DNA of 64,000 bases, taken from positions 2,446 through 66,445 of the forward strand of contig CDMY01000170.1 in NCBI GenBank assembly GCA_001179505.1, given 5' to 3'. A model generated the notes under the pieces. It was not told the origin of the DNA. It did no database searches and saw only the letters and a program-made list of their open reading frames with translations. The stretch comes from Vitrella brassicaformis (Eukaryota; Sar; Vitrellaceae). The position numbers and the translations under genes are program-made. The stretch's first letter is position 1; each line of letters starts with the position of its first letter. This document shows positions 55,582 through 64,000 of this stretch, one piece after another.

Positions 55582-58030
55582 TCAACCCTCCTCCACCAGC
55601 CCCCTCACGCAATCCACCACGCAGTCGATCGTCTGCTTGGTCTTGTCGATGACACACCGCCCCTCCTCGAGACACGCCACTCGACAGCAGGCCATGCATG
55701 CGGCCATCCGCCAGAAGGGGCCCTCCTGGCCACTGTGCACCACCCACACGCCGTCCTCCTGCTGCCGCCAGTACTCGGCCTCGCCGGTGAAGGCGTTGTC
55801 GTACACCAGCCGTCCTCGCCGTCCCCCGCCACACACACTGGAAAGAAGCGGGGGTATTTCTTGTCCTGTTGCTGTAGGTGTGGCGGGTTGGGTGGGCTGG
55901 GGGCGTGACGGGCTGGTGGTGCGTGTGTGGGAGGGTGGTGTAGACGTGGCGCATCTGGGCACAAGTCCCGAAAAGTGGGGTTCCACTGCAGTCAGAGGGG
56001 AGAGAGAGAGAGACAGACAAACAGACAGACAGGAGGAGGGAACATATGTATGTTGGATCATGTGTATGCCTTCCTCCTTTATTTCATCTGTGTGTGCGCG
56101 ACGCACTCACCCGCCCCGGTTTGAAACTAAAGCCCAGCAAGCCCTCAAAGGTCTTCGGCGGCAGCCCGTCCCTTTCCCGCTCCTTTCGCTCCTGCACACA
56201 CTCACACACAGAGACAGAAGGATTGTCAGGCGCAGTCTCTCAAACAGCTTCCAGCAGGCTAAGTGTCTGTCTGTGTGTGTCGTGTCGGCACGTATGTCTG
56301 CATCCCTCTCTCTCGGCCTTCCACTCAGACATGCATTCACTCACCCATTCTTGTCTCGCCCTCCACGTGGCGAAGTCCCGCACCTCGGGGGGTGGCTCAG
56401 GCCGTATCACCTCGATGCCCTGCGCCCCCCACCCCCCACGCACAGAGCCAGAAACACAGAATGCAGCGCAGCGCCTGACTGGGTGCGATGAGATAAGGGC
56501 TCACGTAGGGCAAGTCGTATACGCGCCGCTTCTCCGGGTTGCCCAGCGTTTCGAATGCCTCGTTGACGGTCTGGGCCAGGCGGGTGCTGTTGGCCTTGTT
56601 GGTGGCCGCTACGGCCTTGTCGAGGTGGCCGCCGTGCTTCAGCACACACGACACAGACAGACAGATAGGCAAACGGACATGCAGACAGACAGACAGACAG
56701 ACAGATGAGATGGTTGCATGACTGATGCACGCACGAATCGATCGGCATTGCAGCGGTGTCTGTCTCCCCTGGCTACCATCTTCTAGCCCTCATGCTTGTG
56801 TCATGCGGGTGTCAGCCACTCACTCACCAGCAGGATGTTGTCGCGCGCCTTCTTGATCTCATCTAAAGTGGCGTCTTGGCTGACCCCCAGCAGGGCGTAG
56901 TAGCCCATAGGGTCTCGCTCAGGGCGCCGATGTATATGTGTTGCAGATGCCTGTGTGTCTTCACAAACCATGCTCCTCAGCATGCGCTCGGCCTCTCGCA
57001 CTTGCTTGAGCTCCTGACGACGAGCACACTGCCTCTTGTACTTCGGCTGCTGGAGAACATGAAAACTGCCAATCGTTTTGTGCATCCTCTTGCGCGCATG
57101 CAGAGCCGTTAAGTACCACTTTGCGACCGGCGCTGCCCTGATTACACAAAGAAACCAGCCAATAGGATGCGAACAGATGTGTATGCACACTGGCAGCTCC
57201 CGGCTAAGCGACGCACCTCGTCAATGTCGGCACCTTCGTTCTCGCCCTCCTTGTCAGCTGCGCCATTCACATCCTCATCCGCACCGGCCGCCGTCTAAAT
57301 GGAATATAAAGGTATTGGCCATGGCAGCCAGCGTGTCGTATGTAAGTGTTTCTGCACCTGCTCCTGTGCTTTTTGGAGGATGGACGGCATCTATCACCCT
57401 CACCTGCTGGTTGTTCTGAGCCCTCGACTGTCTGAACATGTTGGCGATGTCCTGACCGACGTGCAGGGGGGTGCGGCGCTCGGCAGGGGCAGCCGGGGGC
57501 AGCGGCTGGCCGTAGGGGGGCGAGGGGGGGGTGAAGAAGTACGACAGCCTCGGCCACTCGCCCACCGGCACTTCGTCGAGGTACTTGTCATACATCCAGT
57601 ACCCCCCAGCGAACGAATCCGTACTGTAGAACACCTACATTGACATTGCGTTCACAACATGGGTGTGGCAGCAACACGCATTGGCCGGGTCGCGAGCGAT
57701 CATCTTGCAGATCAGGCCCGCCAGGCCGGGCTCCATCTGCACGTCCGCACACCGCTGCCGCGCCATATACAGTGGTTGATCGCGTTCATGGGCCACGTGG
57801 GGTCACAAATGTAGTTGAGGATGGCCTGATGGACAACGCACACCAGCCGTGTGTGTGCCAGTCGTGTGTGTGTGTGTGTGTGCGTGTGTGTTGGAGGCAG
57901 ACCTGTATCTCGTTGTGGCGCCGGTCTTGAGCTCGAGGAGCACCATCCCTGCAGGCAATGACAAGAGCCAACACACCAAGACACGAACACTCTTTCCCGA
58001 GAATGGTGCATCAGTGGAACGGACCGTCAT
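55582..58030 (-). CDS. J-domain-like protein lacking the HPD motif
   Basis: J domains stimulate Hsp70 through a conserved His-Pro-Asp loop. Here the helices are recognisable: DPMGYYALLGVSQDATLDEI, KKARDNILL, then after an intron HGGHLDKAVAATNKANS and TVNEAFETLGNPEKRRVYD. The loop reads HLD, not HPD. Upstream exons include RRHNEIQAILNYICDPTWPM, MARQRCADVQMEPGLAGLIC, DSFAGGYWMYDKYLDEVPVG and an acidic piece (VNGAADKEGENEGADID). Downstream are PPPEVRDFATWRARQEW, DGLPPKTFEGLLGFSF and a Cys-rich end (MAACMACCRVACLEEGRC). The start at 58030 (MTVRSTDAPFSGK) is a best guess. Between NAINHC and YMARQRC, near 57768, the frame slips by one base. It could be two adjacent genes; the shared strand and in-frame joins favour one. 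Confidence 0.55.
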
Positions 58031-58943
58031 TCTGTGACCACGCTCATTGATGCCCACACTGGACAGAGCTCTCGTCTGTTGCTGCCGTGGGAACGCGCCG
58101 ATAGGGACTTGTGAGCAGCGGTGGTTTTGTTTTTGTTTGTTGTTTGTTTGTTTGTTTTTTTTCTGTCGGAACAAAGCACCTCGTCTCGTCGAGAATTCGA
58201 TCGCTGAGTTTCTACATCATGAGTCCCGCGGTCAGAGCGCTACATTCCCGCCAGTCTCGCCCCCGAGTCGATGCGGCCTCGGATCTAGCACTCTCGACTA
58301 CCGCACATCGTGCTTGCTCGCCACTGGAGTCGGCAGGCTGAATCGCCGCTAATGAGTGCTACAGATTCTGGGGCCTCAGGATTATGCTCGCCGGCAATCG
58401 GGAGGGAGGGCGAGGGTGAGGGGCGACGAGCAGATGGTTTTCGGTCGGTGGACAATGACCTACGAAGAGGTCAGTCGCCGTCGTTCAATGAACACACCGT
58501 ACCTGACAGCGAACAGACATTGCCGTTCCCAATGTCTGTTCCGACACTTGGGAAACGGAGGCGTTGGAGGCAAGACAGGCAGGGAAGGAAGTCAGAATTT
58601 TTCTGCTAGCTGCATGTGTTCGATTAGAAGGAGAGTACATGCGTACGGAAGTGAAGTGGGCTCGCTTTGCTTTGATAGGGGAAGACATACGAACAAATCG
58701 AACAACAGAACAAATCGATGGTTTTAATGTGCATACACCCACACGTCCGCGACTATGAATGAGCACGGGCGCATTCATGCATGCATCAATCGCCTCTCAA
58801 AAATACACGTCTGTCAAGAACACGTACTACCCACTGTATATACACGAAAGACATGCATACACGTACGAGGAAAGTGAGCAACACACAATCACACGGGCCC
58901 ACCTTCATGCGCCCTTCCCTCCCTCCCTCTCTCCCTCCCTCCC
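58031..58943. other. Intergenic region with a T-rich (TTTG)n tract
   Basis: Contains tttgtttttgtttgttgttt and a T run near 58.12-58.16 kb, then sequence without a recognisable coding domain, and a (ccct)n run at 58.91-58.94 kb next to the stop of the following minus-strand gene. Confidence 0.45.
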
Positions 58944-61046
58944 TTAAGACACATCGAGCACCATCCACTCGGCTGCCTTCTCCCGCTCACGCGCCAACTC
59001 AGGATGCGTGTTGGGAGCAAACGCCTGACAGAGAGACATGGGGCAACACGCAATCGCGAGACACACACATCACATCTCGCCATGAGGCACACTCACCTTG
59101 TTGGCCTGTCTTATCCAAGCGTCGCCGTCGGTCATGTCTCTGCCGTGTGGCGCTGTGTACGACCGCATCAGCCGCAGGGGTGTGGGGGGCAGGCTGCCCC
59201 ACGCTATCGCCTCCTTTGAAGCCGAACCCTGGACCAGCAGGTCGCTACCGATGTTCGTAGAACTGACACGAGACACAATAGGTGAGTGGAAGTGGGCTGG
59301 TGAATGATGTCGCCCTAGCTCACCGTGAGTGCATCAGTCCTTCGAAAGTGTTCCGCCTCACGGCCTTGGGATCGCCTTCCTCCACTTCTCCTTTGCCCCT
59401 CTGCCCACGCACCCGTCTGCGCACCTTAGCCGCCGCCTTTCTCGCCTTCAGTGTCTCAATCCGTCTCGCCAGCTGCTCCCGCTTGTGCTCCAGCTCTTGG
59501 TCCTCGCGTTTCCTGCGGGCCTCGGCCTCCTTGGTGCCGAGGGTGAATTTTCTCCATTGGTGGAGTAGCTCGTATGGCCCCCTTCCGAACAGCCAATCCG
59601 GCAAAGACGATAGACGGTCAGGCAGAGACTCGTGGGAAGGGGCGGCGGGGGAAGGCGCTGGAGAGAACGAGATAGACATGGGCGGAGGGCTGGCTGGCCT
59701 TCTATGTGTCTGGTTGCATACCGGATTCCCTTTCGTCGGCCTCCATAGATGCGCCTGAGCTGAGTGTTCTGAGGTACTGCTGGCTCTTGGGTAGGTAGAG
59801 GGGCATGTCCAGCCATGGGAGGGCATCCCTGCCCTGGGCCTTGAGCTCCTCTGGCGACTTGACGTTGGCCGACGAGGCCATCAGCTCCTGTGTACTTGAC
59901 TGCAAAAGCTCTACTGACGTGCCCTGGGGCAGCTGCAGAATCAGATGGCGGAAAAAGAGAGAGGGGGGGAAACTTTTTCCCATATTCGTTTGTGCCTCGC
60001 ACATACACTGACCACTGCGCACGCCCATGTGATGTGAGGCTCGGTAGTCGTCTTGATGACCACGGTAGTGCTGTTGGGGTGATTTGCCGCCCGCACCACC
60101 ACATGATCGAAGGCCAGACGATTGTTGGCTCGATCGTTCGGGGATTTAAAACGGAGAGCTACCTGCAGGGAGGGGACACAGTGGAGACATGTGATCAACC
60201 AGTTTCTTTCTTCTTTCGTCTCTCTCTGACCCATTGAAAGCCCAGAAATTCCATGAGTGACAGGGTGTACTGAGGAGTTGCATGGATATCTCCCTTCTCG
60301 ACAGCCGTGAAGACCTGCAGGCTTCGGTCCACCTCAAACCTCTCCTCAGAACCACCCCCACCAACACCACCGGCACCCTTGCCCTTCCTGCCGCCCTCGC
60401 CCCGGCGACCACCAGCACCAGCATTCGCACCAGCCAGCAGCCGATACGCAAACACCGTGTACTTCGTCTCCTTACTCTTGCCGTTCCTCATCTGCGCCGA
60501 CCCCATTCGAGTGAAAAATGTCCCCAGGTTGCTGAGCATCGGCTGATGCGGCTGCTGCCGGTAGGCCGTGATGTCACCGGGCGAGGGAGCGGACCATCGA
60601 CGGCCGGCCAGGGGCCTGGGAAGTGGCACAGATGAGTCTGGGTGGACCGCAGAGGGCTTGAGGACAATGTGACGGTCTGGCCGGTCGTCTGTCGAGGCGG
60701 GCAGCTGCCCGTATGGTGCATGCTCCGGCAGGGAGGGGAGAGGTGCGAAGCGGGGCACAAACCGAGGGGAGCCCTCATCCATGCTGGACCGGCTCGACTG
60801 GCGGCTTCTCATCCCACTCCCCTCGAGCTCAGCCTCTTCCCCAAGGCGGCTTCTGCTTCGACGCCTCTCTAGCGGCAGGCCGGCAAGGATGCGCGTGGCT
60901 GTGTCGATGGCGGAGGGGTCGCTGGCCCGGCGGTGGGCCAGTTGTGCCTGGAGCTGCTGTGTGTAGTCCGCATTGAGGGGTTTGTGGGCAGCGGCCTCCT
61001 CGAACAGATCCACGAAGTTGAACCGCTTCTTGGGGGAACGCGCCAT
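58944..61046 (-). CDS. Unknown protein, Arg/Ser-rich N-terminal half
   Basis: The start MARSPKKRFNFVDLFEEAAA (61046) is clear. The first exon has an Arg/Ser-rich region (LERRRSRSRLGEEAELEGSG), a Gly-rich stretch (GANAGAGGRRGEGG) and SLQVFTAVEKGDIHATPQYT with SLMEFLGFQW. Later exons: VALRFKSPNDRANNRLAFDH, PQGTSVELLQSSTQEL with DALPWLDMPLYLPKSQQYL, then a long charged helix (GTKEAEARRKREDQELEHKR; LARRIETLKARKAAAKVRRR), then AIAWGSLPPTPLRLMRSYTA and the end EREKAAEWMVLDVS. Introns sit at about 60175-60235, 59945-60015 and 59700-59730, among others. I recognise no domain. The coiled-coil and basic segments suggest a structural or scaffold role, but that is only inference. Confidence 0.6.
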
Positions 61047-61197
61047 GGTGAACGGACGAAGGAAACGAAGTCACGGACGAAAGGTGATGATCACCAACTG
61101 AGAGAAAGCATGAGAAAGCCACTGAACGTCTCGAGGACGGAAGCCAGAGCCCCCACGCCCCCCGTTTGCATGTGAGCTCGCAGAAGCCCGTGTAAGA

Positions 61198-62248
61198 ATG
61201 AAGCTCAGCGCTGTTGTGACAGGTCTGTGGTGCTGGCCTGTGGCGGCTCTGGCATTTGCGCCAGTTCCTGATGCCAGATCCAGAACAACTCTTCGCCGAG
61301 GCAACGGCGCATCGCGACTGCAAGAACGCCGAGAGGTCAGCACGACTGAAGCAAACAGGCAGCGAAAGGATGTCATCACATCTATCACTGCTTTTCCATG
61401 TGGATGACACTGTGTGCAGGCACATGTGCTGGTGGAAGATGCGATGAGTTCATCATCACGGCGTGTCCATATCGGCACGCTGCTCATCGCACCAGCAGTG
61501 CTGACCGCCGCATCGCTCCCTGCAGTAGCAGACAGGTCGGTGCCTTCATCTCTGACCGAACCACAGGGGCTCTCTCTCATCTGTGTCGGTGGCGTCTGCA
61601 GCACTGGTCGCTACTCGAGCATTGCGACGGCCAAGAAGCGCTATCTGCCGCGGATCAACCGGGGCATCAGCGAATTCGCCTCACTCAAAGGCGAAGTCAA
61701 CGGCGGAGGGTAAGGTGGCCAGCAGATACACACGCCCTAGACGATGGCACTGCATCCACTTGTTGTCTGTTCCCCTTTGTGTGTGTCAGTTTTGATGGCG
61801 TGAGCACGTTTCTGACCTCCCGGGCACCGGACATGGTGGCGGCTCTCGATCTGTATGCCACTGGTGCCCTCAAAAAGGCAGGCTTGGCGCACTCGCAGAC
61901 ACTTTTTGCGGTGGGTCAATGGCATCCCTGCCCCTCCGTGTGTTTGTCAGGGTGAGTACCTGGACAAGAAGAGCCTGGGCGCCAAGGGTGCGGCCGACGA
62001 GTTCACCAAACACGTCGACGAGATGAGAAGCGCCGTCAAGGCCAAAGACAAAGAGGCACTCAAGGTGGGTAGGGGACCACAGGACGGCACTCGCCTTCCG
62101 TGTGTGTCGCATTTGATCGTTCTCACTTTGTACTGGGTGTGTCGATGTGTGTCAGACTGCGTATTTGGCTGCTGAGGAGGACTTGACGAGCTATTTGTCC
62201 ATCGGCGAGCTGCCACCGATCGGCGACGCGACCTATGCCAAGCTCTAA
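61198..62248 (+). CDS. Plastid thylakoid-lumen protein, PsbQ-like (tentative)
   Basis: The leader is tripartite. MKLSAVVTGLWCWPVAALA is a signal peptide ending before FAPVPD, the AFAP site with Phe at +1 typical of red-lineage complex plastids. A basic transit-like stretch follows (ARSRTTLRRGNGASR). Then SSSSRRVHIGTLLIAPAVLT, with twin Arg and a hydrophobic core ending SLPAVA, looks like a Tat lumen signal. The mature part is helical, with YLPRINRGISEFASL, DMVAALDLYATGALKKAGLA, KHVDEMRSAVKAKDKEALK and YLAAEEDLTSYLSIGELPP, a four-helix pattern like the photosystem II extrinsic protein PsbQ. Five exons with short introns join in frame. Lumen location is well supported; the PsbQ assignment is not certain. 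Confidence 0.7.
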
Positions 62249-62790
62249 TGACCCCCTCAGTGCGATGCGTGCGCTCGATGGGTCGTGCGAGACGTGGCTT
62301 TCGATTTTTGTGCCGTTGTGAGAGACCTCAGCTCATGTGTGCGGCGATTTTCCTCTATTCGCAACTATTCACGTTTGAGCAGAGAGGTGATGGACTCACA
62401 CATGGATGCGTCAGAGAATCAGCCGGCCACATAGAGGTGTGCGTCCATATGCACAGATGGACGTCCAAATCCAGCTAATAGACATTCCCACACCAGTACT
62501 CGTGCCATCCCTCGAGCCAGCCACGCACCTCACCGCACCGCACCTGTCTGTCTGTTTGTCTGTCTGTCCGCACACTAGACGTCCCCGGATGAGTCCATCA
62601 TGCAGCAGCAGATATGAGATGCACACACCACCAGACAGACACGCAGCCCGCCTTCACGCCCGCCAGACAGTCAGCTCCTTCTGTGGCGTTCCTTGACGCC
62701 AGCCAGCCTGCAGGACACACCCCAACACCCACACAATGCACACATAGATCAGGTACCCTCTGCATCATCTGGGTGGTTCCCACCCTGTAC
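62249..62790. other. Convergent intergenic region
   Basis: About 540 bases between the lumen-protein gene (+) and the truncated paralogue (-). It contains a short tctgtctgtttg run near 62.55 kb. No gene is supported. Confidence 0.45.
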
Positions 62791-64000
62791 CTAAGGCGCT
62801 TGGCCATCGAGCACGATGGCTGCGATGGGCCCGAGGACGCGACGCACCTTGGCGGCCGTCAGGGGGAATCGCTGGGCGAAGGGCGCGTTCTGAGGGACAC
62901 CTGCTGCTGGCGCTTCGAAGGTGGTGATAAAGATGTGTACTGCACGCACACAAGAGAGGAGCGAATAATCAGACGACAGCATGAGAATGTGCGTACCGTC
63001 CTGATTGTTGTTGTCTGGTTGAATGCTGAAGAAAATCCATGCGATGAATGGGTCGTCCGACGTCGTCAACACGTGCGACTGCCCACACCGCCCATTAGCC
63101 GCCTCCCATGTCATCACGTCCGAGCATCCGTTGAGGGGCGTGTGCGGCGATTGGGTCATGATGCGGTCGAGGTGGCCGTCACGCACACTCCTGACACACA
63201 CATCAATAACGCACCATATGGCCATTCGCCCTCGCCGTCCATCCACTCACCGGTCCACCACCACTGCTGGCGCCTAGGTGAAGCCGCCCACAGCCTCCAT
63301 CCGGTTATACAGGAGCAGCCCCTTCAGCTGGGAACTCGCCGATGCGTAGACAGCCGCGTTTTTGGCGCCAACTGTCACCCACCCCACACCATCCTGCCAC
63401 CCAATGCGGCTGCGGACGGGCGGGTCGTGTGGCTTGGCGTGGTGGGCGAAGGGGTGCTGCGAGAAGGGATGAACGGGGCGGTTGGGGAGGGGGAGGGGCG
63501 GGGTGAGAGTGATGACGAAGCCGGGCTCGTTGCGGAGGATGATCCGGATCTCGTTGTTGTGGTAGAACAGCTGTAGTCTGCCGTCTTGCTGGCCGTTGGG
63601 GCGACGGAGGGCCACACGGCGGCCGACGACCATCCACTGCGCACAGAAACGGGGCAGTGACAAGAAGTCCTGAATGAAGACCACACACACACATCCAGCA
63701 GCTCACCCATTGCCTCTTCTGTGTTTCGTGTTTACCGCCTTGGTGGCGTGTGTCTGCAGGTCTGCAGCACTCACAGTGACGGGCAGCTGGCAATAGCCGC
63801 ACTGGTCACCGACTCTGAGTGTGTCGGCCACCTCCCCCCAGCCGCCCTCGCCCCCCTCCTCCACCAGCCACATGGCCTTCATCACATCGCCGTGGCTCAG
63901 CTGATCGTCGAACTGCACCACACCGCCCACCCCCGCACATTCGATGGCCTTCGGCAGCCGAATACGGCGGATGATGGGCCGCAGGGCATTTCTGATGGGG
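62791..64000 (-). CDS. Unknown protein, paralogue of the 31.8 kb gene, cut by window edge
   Basis: Only the C-terminal part is inside the window. Exons read FDDQLSHGDVMKAMWLVEEG, RVGDQCGYCQLPVTVSAADL, MVVGRRVALRRPNGQQDGRL, PPHTP-type segment QSPHTPLNGCSDVMTWEAAN, CGQSHVLTTSDDPFIAWIF and the end RRVLGPIAAIVLDGQAP. Each has a close match in the gene at 31.8-33.7 kb, and intron sequences also resemble each other. The acceptor before WMVVGRRV is a normal tgtgcgcag (about 63638-63646), which is altered in the other copy. Function unknown. Confidence 0.65.

Overview
The window is nuclear DNA from a eukaryote. It is GC-rich, genes sit close together on both strands, and most coding regions are cut by short GT-AG introns. 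Three features point to an alga with a red-lineage complex plastid. A lumen protein starts with a signal peptide ending in an AFAP-type site (61.2 kb). A ubiquitin-like protein carries an ER signal peptide (35.9 kb). Many introns end in (TG)n followed by cag. With the BTB/TLDc-like genes, a chromerid such as Vitrella is my best guess; this is inference, not a database match.

Layout. 0.5-22.3 kb (-): one very large, divergent dynein heavy chain whose AAA1 site has lost its nucleotide-binding motifs. 22.6-25.6 kb (-): a protein with a domain shared with the array at 47-55 kb, and a BTB(T1)/TLDc-like protein. 26.0-28.9 kb (+): a classical ER protein disulfide isomerase. 29.4-31.5 kb (-): a second BTB(T1)/TLDc-like gene. 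31.8-33.7 kb (+): an unknown protein with a paralogue running off the right edge (62.8-64.0 kb, -). 34.1-35.5 kb (-): an ankyrin-type protein. 35.6-35.8 kb (-): a broken 5' copy of the membrane-protein gene at 43 kb. 35.9-37.0 kb (+): a signal-peptide-bearing tandem ubiquitin-like protein. 37.0-39.4 kb: simple repeats and a 300-base N gap. 39.4-42.8 kb (-): a membrane-anchored YHS-domain protein with an AT-rich insertion in one intron. 43.0-45.4 kb (+): a TMEM184/Ost-alpha-like membrane protein. 47.1-55.0 kb (+): three tandem paralogues with an F-box-like start, hydrophobic variable middle and conserved C-terminal domain. 55.6-58.0 kb (-): a J-domain-like protein without HPD. 58.9-61.0 kb (-): an unknown protein. 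61.2-62.2 kb (+): the plastid lumen protein.

The genes do not form one pathway. The strongest candidates for something undescribed are the tandem F-box-like/membrane family (conserved ends and spacers, hypervariable centre, complementary lesions between copies), the AAA1-dead dynein, and the ER-targeted double ubiquitin, which would suit the ubiquitin-derived import machinery of a four-membrane plastid. Exon limits are read by eye from splice signals and frame; those marked approximate may be off by a few bases or one exon.
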